A stretch of 56,081 nt of DNA from an uncultured Oceanospirillaceae bacterium (GTDB lineage Bacteria > Pseudomonadota > Gammaproteobacteria > Pseudomonadales > Balneatricaceae): assembly GCA_937136055.1 (NCBI GenBank), contig CAKZOD010000055.1:1-56081 (forward strand). The letters run 5' to 3'. Under the pieces are notes generated by a model. It had not been told where the DNA came from and did no database searches. It saw nothing but the letters and a program-made list of their open reading frames with translations. Position 1 is the first letter of the stretch. Every line of letters begins with the position of its first letter. A program made the translations under genes and the position numbers. Positions 28,900-37,369 of this stretch are shown in pieces.

Positions 28900-31065
28900 A
28901 TGAAATTCACACTGAACAAATCTGTTTTAGCAGTAGCTACGGTTATGATAGCTAGTCACTCATATGCTGATTCCTTTCAACGCATCGCCTCTTGGAGCCC
29001 TGCCAAAAATTTGATGCAGCAAGAAATTACCACTGAAACCTCGGCAGAAATTATTACTGTCAATCAACAAGGCAATCAGCTTATTTATTCTGACAGCCCA
29101 CGTGGTGGACTTGGTTTTATTGATATTAGCCAAGCAAATGCGCCTAAAGCTGCAGGTTTTGTTGCGCTGCAAGGTGAGCCGACATCAGTGACAGCGGCTG
29201 CGGATTTTGCTTATGCAGGTGTGAACAGCTCAGCCAGTTTTACCAACCCTAGCGGCTATTTAGCGACCCTTGATCTAAAAAGTTTGAATGTTGTAAACAG
29301 CTGTGATTTAGCAGGTCAGCCTGATTCTATAGCGATCTCGAAAGATGCGAAGTATCTTGCGGTGGCGATTGAAAATGAAAGAGATGAGGATCTCAACGAT
29401 GGTGCTTTGCCGCAGTTGCCTGCAGGCACTTTGGTTCTCTTATCTCTAAAGGAGGGAATACCTGATTGCGATAATAAAAGAATCGTTGATTTAACAGGTT
29501 TAGCGGCAGTTGGGGCAACCGACCCTGAGCCTGAATTTGTAGATTTTAATGCGCAAAACGAGGTGGTCATTACCTTACAAGAAAATAATCACATCGCGAT
29601 TGTCGATGCTAAAACTGCAAAAGTGATAAATCACTTCTCTGCCGGTAGCGTTGATTTGAATGGTGTAGATACCAAAAAAGATGGGGCTATTACTTTTAAT
29701 GTCAGTTTGATGCAAAAGCCTCGCGAGCCAGATGCTGTGAAATGGCTAGATGATAATCGTTTTGTTACCGCCAATGAAGGTGATTACAAAGGCGGTAGCC
29801 GTGGATTTAGTATTTTTGATAAGCAAGGTAATTTGCTGTTTGATTCAGGCACAGATCTGACCTACCAAATAGCGGCGGCGGGGCATTATCCAGATAAGCG
29901 CTCAGGAAAAAAAGGCGTAGAGCCTGAAGGCTTAGAAGTTGGTGTGTTTGGCGATACTCGCTATATATTTGTGTTAGCAGAGCGCGCTAATGTGGTTGCT
30001 GTTTACAAAGATACTGGAGCTAAGCCTGAATTCATCCAATTGCTACCAACAGGCATAGCGCCAGAAGGTGCGGTGGCAATCCCACAGCGTAACTTGTTTG
30101 TAACGGCTAATGAGAAAGATTTGATAAAAGATAAAGGGCCGCGCTCTCATGTGATGCTTTATCAATTAACCGGAGAAGCGCCGCGTTATCCACAGCTACA
30201 ATCTAAAGTGAAAGGTGCGCAGACTCTATCTTGGGGTGCTATTTCAGGGGCGGTGTCTGATCCTCAAAAAGCTGCAACTTTGTATGCGGTTAACGATAGC
30301 TTTTATCGTAATCAACCGGCTATATTTACCATTGATGCAAGCCAACAACCTGCTCAAATAGTGAAGAAAACACTGGTTACACGAGATGGCATGCCAGCAC
30401 AAAAGCTCGATATGGAAGGTATCACAACGGATGGTAATGGCGGATTTTGGATAGCATCGGAAGGGAAAACGAGTAAATTAGTCCCTCATGCACTTTACAA
30501 TGTGAATGCTGAAGGCGAAATAAAGAAAGAAATACCTTTCCCCGCTGAGCTACTTGCCGTGGAAAAGCGTTTTGGTGCAGAGGGGATAACGCGCATCGGC
30601 GATACGTTGTGGATTGCGATACAGCGCCAGTGGAAAGATGACAAAAGTAATACTGTAAAATTAGTGTCCTACAATGTAAAAACCAAATCGTGGGGAGCAG
30701 TACTTTACCCAACACAAAAGGTTGATAATGGTTGGGTTGGATTGTCTGAAATAACAGCTTATGGGGATGATGTTTTTATTATTGAGCGCGATAATCAAAT
30801 AGGTGAGAAAGCCAAGATTAAACGTTTATATAAAGTTGCTCAGTCTCAATTGAAAGCTGCCCCTTTAGGCAGTCAGCTTCCTATTGTTGAAAAGCAATTA
30901 GTGCGTGATTTTATTCCTGATTTACAGCAGCTAAACGGTTATGTGACAGATAAAATTGAAAGCTTTGCGATTGATGTCACAGGCACGGGCTATGCGATCA
31001 CTGATAATGACGGTGTCGATGATAGCTCTGGTGAAACATACTTCTTCAGTACCGGTAAGATGTAA
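28900..31065 (+). CDS. Secreted esterase-like phytase-domain protein with beta-propeller region
   Basis: 721-residue exported protein. A signal peptide MKFTLNKSVLAVATVMIASHSYA precedes a mature N-terminal beta-propeller-like part (about 25-415), which resembles choice-of-anchor I-type proteins (KWLDDNRFVTANEGDYKGGSRG in part, GVEPEGLEVG). The C-terminal part (about 425-721) matches the esterase-like activity of phytase family (LDMEGITTDGNGGFWIASEG, AEGITRIGDTLWIA, ESFAIDVTGTGYAITDNDGVDDSSGET, each in part). Probably a periplasmic or secreted phosphoesterase-like enzyme. The ATG at 28900 is preferred to 28885 because AGG lies eight bases upstream and the signal peptide starts there. Confidence 0.75.
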   Translation: MKFTLNKSVLAVATVMIASHSYADSFQRIASWSPAKNLMQQEITTETSAEIITVNQQGNQLIYSDSPRGGLGFIDISQANAPKAAGFVALQGEPTSVTAAADFAYAGVNSSASFTNPSGYLATLDLKSLNVVNSCDLAGQPDSIAISKDAKYLAVAIENERDEDLNDGALPQLPAGTLVLLSLKEGIPDCDNKRIVDLTGLAAVGATDPEPEFVDFNAQNEVVITLQENNHIAIVDAKTAKVINHFSAGSVDLNGVDTKKDGAITFNVSLMQKPREPDAVKWLDDNRFVTANEGDYKGGSRGFSIFDKQGNLLFDSGTDLTYQIAAAGHYPDKRSGKKGVEPEGLEVGVFGDTRYIFVLAERANVVAVYKDTGAKPEFIQLLPTGIAPEGAVAIPQRNLFVTANEKDLIKDKGPRSHVMLYQLTGEAPRYPQLQSKVKGAQTLSWGAISGAVSDPQKAATLYAVNDSFYRNQPAIFTIDASQQPAQIVKKTLVTRDGMPAQKLDMEGITTDGNGGFWIASEGKTSKLVPHALYNVNAEGEIKKEIPFPAELLAVEKRFGAEGITRIGDTLWIAIQRQWKDDKSNTVKLVSYNVKTKSWGAVLYPTQKVDNGWVGLSEITAYGDDVFIIERDNQIGEKAKIKRLYKVAQSQLKAAPLGSQLPIVEKQLVRDFIPDLQQLNGYVTDKIESFAIDVTGTGYAITDNDGVDDSSGETYFFSTGKM

Positions 31066-31078
31066 ACACCCGTTAACT

Positions 31079-31113
31079 AAAAAGCCTCTCAGTGTAATGC
31101 TGTGAGGCTTTTT
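31079..31113. terminator. Bidirectional terminator
   Basis: Perfect ten-base stem AAAAAGCCTC / GAGGCTTTTT between the convergent phytase-like gene and patB. Confidence 0.85.
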
Positions 31114-31146
31114 ACGTTTTTATGGCGCTGAAGTTAATTTTTATAA

Positions 31147-32301
31147 TTAAGCGGGTAGGTGATTCAATATAGCGCTTCGCATGCGTTTCACCGCCTCTTC
31201 GACCAAGCGTTTAGTGCAGCCAAAGTTCATTCTGACATAGTTGTTGTCGCCAAAATCTCTGCCAGGCGATAAGCCGACGCCCGCCCTTTCAAAAAAGAGT
31301 GCAGGGTTTTCTAGTTTTGCTCCTGATACATCGATCCAAGCTAAATAGGTGGCTTGATTAGGTAGCATTTTAAAGCCCGGAATTGCATTGATCTCGCGCA
31401 TTAAATAATCGTGATTCTCGCGAAAATATTCAAGTTGAGCATCGAGCCAGCGCTCACCTTGGTTATAAGCAGCTTGAGTTGCTGTGTATCCCAGTAAGTT
31501 TGCACTGGGTACTATGCCATTGCGCACACGGTTAAATTGTTGACGTAACTCTTTATTGGCAATGATGGCAAAAGAGCAGCCAAGCCCTGCAATGTTGAAG
31601 GTTTTGCTTGGCGCCATTAACGTAATGCACTGTTGGGCTATCTGTGGGTTTATCGATGCGATAGGAATATGCTCTGCATCTTTTTGCAACAGCAAATCAC
31701 AGTGGATTTCATCGGAGCAGATAATCAAATTATGCTTGACTAAAATATTGGCTAACTCAGTTAGCTCCGAACGTGAGTACACTGTGCCTCCTGGGTTATG
31801 GGGATTGCAAAAGAGTAAAATCTTTGTCTCTTTGGTGATCAGCTGCTCTAACTCATTAAAATCAATTACCCAGCGGTTTTCCTTCAATACCAAGGGGATT
31901 TGACACACTTGTAGCCCAGATAAATGAGGTGCTGATACGAATGGTGGGTAGACAGGCTTAGGCGCCATTGCTACACCTCCATCAGGTGCAACTGCTCGGC
32001 AAGCAAGGTTGAGTGCGCACACTAAACCGGGCAGCCAAACGATCGATTCTTCCTCAATGTCCCAGTTGTAAAGCTTCTGCATGCGCTCAATAACGGTTTG
32101 ATTAAGCTCGTGGGGCACACTAGTGTAGCCAAATACTCCATGATCGATGCGCGCTTTAAGTGCCTCAATAATTTCAGCAGGGGCTTTGAAATCAGTATCT
32201 GCTACCCACATCGGCAACACTGTTTCATCGCTGTAGCGCTCCCATTTTGTACTTGAGGTATTGCGCCTATCGATAGGTTGATCAAAATCTATTGCTGGCA
32301 T
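31147..32301 (-). CDS. PatB/MalY-type C-S lyase (fold-type I PLP enzyme)
   Basis: 384-residue PLP enzyme of the MalY/PatB cystathionine beta-lyase subgroup, which cleaves C-S bonds of cystathionine or cysteine conjugates. It begins DFDQPIDRRNTSSTKWE, with VLPMWVADTDFKAP typical of MalY/PatB. The PLP lysine lies in LMAPSKTFNIAGLGCSF, and NPHNPGGTVYS and SDEIHCDL are conserved cofactor contacts. No signal peptide. Alone on the minus strand. Substrate is assigned only at family level. Confidence 0.9.
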   Translation of the reverse strand: MPAIDFDQPIDRRNTSSTKWERYSDETVLPMWVADTDFKAPAEIIEALKARIDHGVFGYTSVPHELNQTVIERMQKLYNWDIEEESIVWLPGLVCALNLACRAVAPDGGVAMAPKPVYPPFVSAPHLSGLQVCQIPLVLKENRWVIDFNELEQLITKETKILLFCNPHNPGGTVYSRSELTELANILVKHNLIICSDEIHCDLLLQKDAEHIPIASINPQIAQQCITLMAPSKTFNIAGLGCSFAIIANKELRQQFNRVRNGIVPSANLLGYTATQAAYNQGERWLDAQLEYFRENHDYLMREINAIPGFKMLPNQATYLAWIDVSGAKLENPALFFERAGVGLSPGRDFGDNNYVRMNFGCTKRLVEEAVKRMRSAILNHLPA

Positions 32302-32562
32302 GCTTGTTTGCCCTCGCTTTAAGCTCTCTGAAATAATGTATGGTTATGCAAAACGATCAGTTAGTTATTGGGATTCTACTCTGAGAATAGGATCAATAGC
32401 TATATCGGTATTAATTCATCTGTACGGATAAATAAAACAGTACCGTTAAGAGGTGCTCGAAAGCCTCTGTCATAACTAATAGAGTTATCGTCACTGCATT
32501 GCATGCAATTTATAAGTTAAGCAGTTAAAATCACCTTTTCTCGATTCAATTTGGGCGTTTTA
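32302..32562. other. Divergent region patB / holD
   Basis: About 260 AT-rich bases that hold the two promoters. No gene or RNA seen. Confidence 0.35.
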
Positions 32563-33597
32563 ATGCAAGAACAACACTTGAGACATCAGTACCTTGAGGC
32601 GATAGGCATCGAAAGCTGGCTAGCACGTAAAGTGATACCAAACGCTGCACCTTCACCCGACTGGGCCACTGAATTTAGTAGCGCGGATTTTGATCAATCC
32701 ACAGCTCAAGTGAAAGCGCTGCAAACAGAAGCTCATAAAGCTAACGCTGCGGAAAATGATAGCAAGGCAACACCGAGTGTTGCAGGGATTAAGTCACTTT
32801 CTGCATCCCTTGGGCAAGCTCGCACTGAGCAGCCCCCTCAAAAATCGCAACAAGATACACAACAACATACGCAACTAGATGCGCAACTAGATGCGCAACA
32901 ACATGCGCAAAAACAGGTACAAGAGCAGGCCCAAGAACAAGCTCATGATACGGTTTCACACTTACCTGTGAATGATGCGCCGCCTGCTGTGCGAAATGAG
33001 CATGCTGAAGCAAAAGCAGTACAATCAACATCGCGAGAAAGTACTCAGCCTACTAGTGATGCATCGCATCAAATGCCAAGACATGCGCCTATGGGCAATC
33101 GCACTGAGAAAGCTGCGCCCATTATGCGCTTAATGATTTGGCAGTTTAAAGATGTATTAGTTATAGACTCTGTGCCTACTCACACCAGAGGAACTATGGC
33201 TTCTCAGCAGTACCAGCAACTGCTGACTAATATTGTTAATGCATTGCAATACGATAGCCAATTGTTGCAGCCCAATGGTCAGCCTTTTGTATTGAATTGG
33301 CCGACACTTGCAGGCTCAAGTATTGATCAAGGGTGGGATCAAGCGGTATCGGCAGTACAGCATAAGCTGGCTAAAGTGCTACATAATTATCAACCTAAGT
33401 TAGCGTTATTACTTGGTGAGCACTCTACTCAAATAGTGATGAATGTAGACGAGCCTTTTGATGATTTAAAAGGAATGGTTTTCTCGTTGCGAAGTGATAT
33501 AAAAGCGATAGCTGGCTATAGCTTAACGCAGCTGTTGAATGTGCCAAGTTGTAAGCGTGAGCTGTGGATTGATTTACAAAAAGTACTTGAAAACTAG
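32563..33597 (+). CDS. holD: Probable DNA polymerase III psi subunit (HolD-like), with long Gln-rich linker
   Basis: 344 residues. The N-terminus (YLEAIGIESWLARKV) follows the pattern L..LGI..W..R of the E. coli psi chi-binding segment. The C-terminal domain (about 190-344) contains VLVIDSVPTH, YQQLLTNIVNAL and the end CKRELWIDLQKVLEN, resembling psi (AALWQQI). Between them is a low-complexity Gln/Ala/Asp-rich linker (about 85-150). The gene directly precedes rimI, as holD does in E. coli and as the cryptic psi gene does in Pseudomonas. Such genes are often named 'hypothetical' or TonB-like. Start ATG 32563; an upstream TTG is also in frame. Assignment rests on motif and synteny. Confidence 0.68.
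   Translation: MQEQHLRHQYLEAIGIESWLARKVIPNAAPSPDWATEFSSADFDQSTAQVKALQTEAHKANAAENDSKATPSVAGIKSLSASLGQARTEQPPQKSQQDTQQHTQLDAQLDAQQHAQKQVQEQAQEQAHDTVSHLPVNDAPPAVRNEHAEAKAVQSTSRESTQPTSDASHQMPRHAPMGNRTEKAAPIMRLMIWQFKDVLVIDSVPTHTRGTMASQQYQQLLTNIVNALQYDSQLLQPNGQPFVLNWPTLAGSSIDQGWDQAVSAVQHKLAKVLHNYQPKLALLLGEHSTQIVMNVDEPFDDLKGMVFSLRSDIKAIAGYSLTQLLNVPSCKRELWIDLQKVLEN
32848..32942 (+). repeat. Gln/Asp-rich coding repeat inside holD-like gene
   Basis: Imperfect tandem 12-base units (CAACTAGATGCG, CAACAACATGCG and variants) encode QLDA and QQHA repeats in the linker. Repeat number may vary between strains. Confidence 0.6.
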
Positions 33598-33602
33598 GTG
33601 CT

Positions 33603-34130
33603 ATGGCTACTTTCATTCAACTTGATACTGCAATTCAAGAACATCTTCTTAACCAAATATTAGACTTGCAGCATACTTGTTTTTCACCTTGCTGGTCTGA
33701 TGAGCAAATCAAAACACATTTACAGCACCCCCGTTCCAAAAACTTCGCAATTATCGATTATGAAACGGATAATGAAAAGCCCGTGCTGGTGGGATATGTG
33801 TTTTATCAATGCTTATTTGACTGCGCAGAGCTATTGCAAATAGCGATTCAAGGTGACTATCGAAATAAAGGCTTTGCAGCTCGTTTAATAAACGCTAGCT
33901 TGCCTTATTTGAATCAGTCATCCATTGAAAATATTCAGTTGGAAGTACGCGAGTCTAATACTCATGCGATCAAGCTCTATCAATCACTAGGGTTTTCTCT
34001 GGATGGTATCCGTAAAAACTACTACCCAGCAATTGATGTGGGTAGCGATGATCAAAAACCACGTGAGCATGCGCACTTATTTAGTAAGGTATTTACTGGC
34101 TCTAATCCAGAGCTTGGTGATGATGAGTGA
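33603..34130 (+). CDS. rimI: Ribosomal protein S18 alanine N-acetyltransferase RimI
   Basis: GNAT-family N-acetyltransferase. The 175-residue product has the acetyl-CoA loop motif IQGDYRNKGFAARLI and the RimI-type LEVRESNTHAIKLYQSLGFSLDGIRKNYYP in pieces. Starts five bases past the holD-like stop and overlaps the next gene by four bases (GTGA). Confidence 0.92.
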   Translation: MATFIQLDTAIQEHLLNQILDLQHTCFSPCWSDEQIKTHLQHPRSKNFAIIDYETDNEKPVLVGYVFYQCLFDCAELLQIAIQGDYRNKGFAARLINASLPYLNQSSIENIQLEVRESNTHAIKLYQSLGFSLDGIRKNYYPAIDVGSDDQKPREHAHLFSKVFTGSNPELGDDE

Positions 34131-34798
34131 TTAGTTTACATAGCCAGGTACTGAGTGAGTTAAATAGTTTATTCTTTTACGGCGCTTATGGGCTGATTTT
34201 TTGTTACACCTGCTACCGCTCTCCTTGGCACAAATTGATTGCAAATCTAGGGCTACAGCACTTATGTTTTGGTGCAACAGTGCTTTTAATGATTATTTGG
34301 AGCATCAAAGCTGATATTAACGAAGCGGTGAGTATTCATTTTCTGGGTATGACAGCCTTAACCTTGGTACTTGGGTGGGATTTGGCCATAGTGTGTGCGA
34401 GTGTGGCACTGGCTGCGCTGACATTTTTTCACGGTGGTAATTGGAGTAATTTTGCAGCCAATGGGGTGATTACTATCCTCATACCTGTCATTGTTGCCCA
34501 AGCCGTATCTTTTTGGGTGAATCGTCAATTACCTAAAAACTTTTTTATCTATCTGTTTTGTTGTGGTTTTTTCTGTGCAGGATTAACGGCTGTAATGGTT
34601 GGTTTGGGGGTGTCTTTTACCTTATGGGCAAACGATATTTATCCATGGCTTAAAATCGAACAAGACATCATGACTATTATTGTTTTGACTATATTTCCTG
34701 AGGGCTTATTAAACGGTATTTTGTTAACTGCAATTATGGTGTTTTACCCCGATTGGATTCGTAGCTTTGATGCCAAAAAATATATTGATGATCAATGA
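34127..34798 (+). CDS. CbiM-like (energy-coupling factor permease-type) membrane protein
   Basis: 223-residue integral membrane protein with about six hydrophobic segments. HFLGMTALTLVLGWDLAIV is like CbiM/cobalt-transport-type membrane proteins found next to rimI in some gammaproteobacteria. It lacks any ABC ATPase or CbiQ partner here, so it is a solo family member. Start GTG overlaps the rimI stop. Function uncertain. Confidence 0.5.
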   Translation: MISLHSQVLSELNSLFFYGAYGLIFCYTCYRSPWHKLIANLGLQHLCFGATVLLMIIWSIKADINEAVSIHFLGMTALTLVLGWDLAIVCASVALAALTFFHGGNWSNFAANGVITILIPVIVAQAVSFWVNRQLPKNFFIYLFCCGFFCAGLTAVMVGLGVSFTLWANDIYPWLKIEQDIMTIIVLTIFPEGLLNGILLTAIMVFYPDWIRSFDAKKYIDDQ

Positions 34799-34943
34799 TA
34801 CTTAACTCCTATATTTACCTTCTATTTGTTATCTCTTTAGGTTTTTCTTTTCGTTAGTTAGATCGATTATTGTTTAGTCGAAATGTTGTAATTAAAATGT
34901 TACCGTTGCGCATCAAAAATAAAAACACAGGTAATTTTTTTAG

Positions 34944-35561
34944 ATGAAACTGTTGCTAGCAGATGATCATGGGTTATTCAGAGATAGTATGGCGCTTTGG
35001 TTGAGGCAGCTTGCAGACAAAATTGATATTGTGTTGGCTGATGACTTAGAGTCGACGCAAAAAGCATTGCAAAATACCTTTTTTGATTTGGTTGTTTTAG
35101 ATTTGTATATGCCCCAAATGCGCGGCGCGATGAGTATTACGAAATTATGTACTCAATATCCAGGTACCAAAATTGTTATTGTCAGTGCTGACGAAAGTAC
35201 TCAGATAATTGAACAGTGTATAGCAGCCGGTGCTAAAGGTTATGTGCCTAAATCTTCTGCAGGTGATGAGATATTAAAAGCTTTGGGGGATGTTTTGAAT
35301 GGGAAATTATATCTTCCCAAGCAGACGAGCCCTAACGTTCCGCGCAGTGAAAATATACAGCCACTTTTAACGGATAATCAATTAAAAATTTTAGCATTGA
35401 TAGGTGAAGGTAAGAGTAATAAAGAGATTGCTGCTAGCTTATTTTTATCTGAAGGTACTATAAAGCAGTATGTGACAAAATTGTTGCGATTATTAGAGGT
35501 TGATAATCGTGTGCAAGCAAGTGCAAAAGCAACTGAAATCCTGAGTTTTAAGCGCCTGTAG
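34944..35561 (+). CDS. NarL/LuxR-type response regulator
   Basis: 205-residue two-domain regulator. The receiver domain (1-120) has the acidic pair in LLADDHG, the phosphoacceptor Asp in FDLVVLDLYMP and the conserved Lys in GYVPKSS. The LuxR helix-turn-helix (about 140-200) has LTDNQLKILALIGEGKSNKEIA and EGTIKQYVTKLLRLLEV (in part). It lies tail-to-tail with the hybrid histidine kinase (gap 37 bases), its likely partner. Targets unknown; the nearby Tad locus is a candidate. Confidence 0.92.
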   Translation: MKLLLADDHGLFRDSMALWLRQLADKIDIVLADDLESTQKALQNTFFDLVVLDLYMPQMRGAMSITKLCTQYPGTKIVIVSADESTQIIEQCIAAGAKGYVPKSSAGDEILKALGDVLNGKLYLPKQTSPNVPRSENIQPLLTDNQLKILALIGEGKSNKEIAASLFLSEGTIKQYVTKLLRLLEVDNRVQASAKATEILSFKRL

Positions 35562-35598
35562 GAAATTAAGCTTTTCGTTTTTCAATAAATGATCACAG

Positions 35599-37329
35599 TC
35601 ATTTTACATGTGAAGTTGTGATGTTTTGCACCGCTCGTTTTAGTTTAGTAGCGGAAACGGGTTTGTGTTGAAAATCACACTTAAGATTTTCAACCGCCTT
35701 CAAAATTTCTGGGGAAGAATCGCCACTTACTAAAATACTCGGAATATAACATTTAAAATATTCCCTGACGGACTCGATTGTGGCCAAGCCTGTTTTATTA
35801 TTTTTAAGACGGTAATCTGCAATAATAATATCTGGAGCAGTATAATTTAAATGCTCAAATTCATCTAACAGCGCTTGAGTGCTGTTGCTAACAATTATTT
35901 CACAACCCCATTGTTTTAATGTCATTCCCATTGCATCGCAAATATCTGGGTCATCATCCACTACGACAATAAATAACCCCGATAAATCAATGTGATCAGT
36001 GCTACTTTCGCAAGCTATTGGTAGCAGTGTAGAGCGCTCCAATGTAATTGAAAATTGACAGCCAGCCCCTAAATGAGTTGTAAGATTGAGAGGATGATTA
36101 AGTAAAACAGTGAGTTTTTTGACGATTGCTAATCCTAATCCTAAACCTTTGGTTCTATCCCTTTCTGGGTTTTTTAACTGGTAGAATTCCGAAAATATAT
36201 TCTCTTTCTCTAGGTGGCTAATACCTAAACCATTATCGGAGACACAAATCTCAAGATGTTTTTCATCAATGTTCTTTATAGAGATATCTATCTCGCTGGC
36301 TTGGGCGTGATCAAAAGCATTGCAGACTAAGTTGCGTAGGCAGCGTGTGAGAAGCACCGCATCGGTGTAAGCGTAAAGGTGAGGCGAATCAATCGAAAAT
36401 TTTATCTGTTGGCTTTGCGCCAGTGGAATAAACTCTTCAGCTAGGTTGTTTATTAATGTGCCCAGATCATTTGAGTCTATATTTACTTCAACATCACCAG
36501 AGTCTAGCCGTGAAACATCCATTAAAGCGGATAATAATTTATGCAAATTATCACTCGTATTGATGGCTTTACTCATTAGTAATTTTTGCTCGCTGGTGGT
36601 TTGCAATAATTCTAAATTACTGAGGTAAAGCTGCAGAGCATGTAAAGGTTGTCGCAAGTCGTGACTAGTTGCTGCAAGATAGCGAGACTTTTCGATGTTA
36701 GCTTGTTCGGCGATATCACGTTGCTTGCGTGCTTCTATTAAAAGCTTTTCGTTAGTAAAGCGAAGTGAAATATACTGCTTCAAGCTGCGGTTAACAGAGT
36801 GTGAGTAACCTATCATTGCGATAAGGAACACAACAACTAGGATGCCTATCCAAACAATATCAGGATTATCTTGCGCGATTAATACCCAGGCAAGGGGTGA
36901 GAGAATTGTCACGTTATAAGCATAGAAAGCCGGTAAATAGGCAGATAGTGTGACTAGTGATCCGGCGGTAGATCCAAGCAGTAATATCACAACGACAATC
37001 AGTGAAATAGTGTCGTGTGTATTTAAAAACAGAAAGCTGGTGAATGCCCAAATCATGCCAGATGCAAGGCAGCCAAGTGCGAAAATTAAGGCGTGGATAT
37101 GCGCGTTTTGCATATTCAGAAACTTCACTGAGTAGACAACAAACGTCGCTCTAATAACGATCACGAGAGTGCTTGCCATCGCCCAGCTGAGTAAAAAGGT
37201 GGTTTCTACTTTATTCCAAAAAACATACAGTAAAACAAAAGTAAGTGATGCGACCCCAATAAAAAGAAATTTAACTTGAGGGTACATTGATTCTAATTGT
37301 GCGATGAGTACTTTATTATCTCGTATCAC
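35599..37329 (-). CDS. Hybrid sensor histidine kinase with membrane N-terminus
   Basis: 576-residue hybrid kinase. About six N-terminal membrane helices (20-190) precede a short coiled coil and a HisKA domain with phosphoacceptor His in ATSHDLRQPLHAL. The HATPase_c domain has NLVCNAFDHA, DNGLGI and GLGLGLAIVKK. A C-terminal receiver domain follows with VVDDDPDIC, phosphoacceptor in IIADYRL and Lys in QHKPVS. No periplasmic sensor domain is obvious. The start at 37329 is GTG; an ATG at 37287 is a shorter option. Likely works with the LuxR-type regulator beside it. Confidence 0.9.
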   Translation of the reverse strand: MIRDNKVLIAQLESMYPQVKFLFIGVASLTFVLLYVFWNKVETTFLLSWAMASTLVIVIRATFVVYSVKFLNMQNAHIHALIFALGCLASGMIWAFTSFLFLNTHDTISLIVVVILLLGSTAGSLVTLSAYLPAFYAYNVTILSPLAWVLIAQDNPDIVWIGILVVVFLIAMIGYSHSVNRSLKQYISLRFTNEKLLIEARKQRDIAEQANIEKSRYLAATSHDLRQPLHALQLYLSNLELLQTTSEQKLLMSKAINTSDNLHKLLSALMDVSRLDSGDVEVNIDSNDLGTLINNLAEEFIPLAQSQQIKFSIDSPHLYAYTDAVLLTRCLRNLVCNAFDHAQASEIDISIKNIDEKHLEICVSDNGLGISHLEKENIFSEFYQLKNPERDRTKGLGLGLAIVKKLTVLLNHPLNLTTHLGAGCQFSITLERSTLLPIACESSTDHIDLSGLFIVVVDDDPDICDAMGMTLKQWGCEIIVSNSTQALLDEFEHLNYTAPDIIIADYRLKNNKTGLATIESVREYFKCYIPSILVSGDSSPEILKAVENLKCDFQHKPVSATKLKRAVQNITTSHVK

Positions 37330-37369
37330 ATGAAGGTCTCTGCTCTTTTTGGGGATCTATCACAATGCT

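Noticed and set aside
32848..32942. Short repeats resembling a CRISPR array
   Set aside because: They are 12-base coding repeats without spacers, inside an open reading frame.
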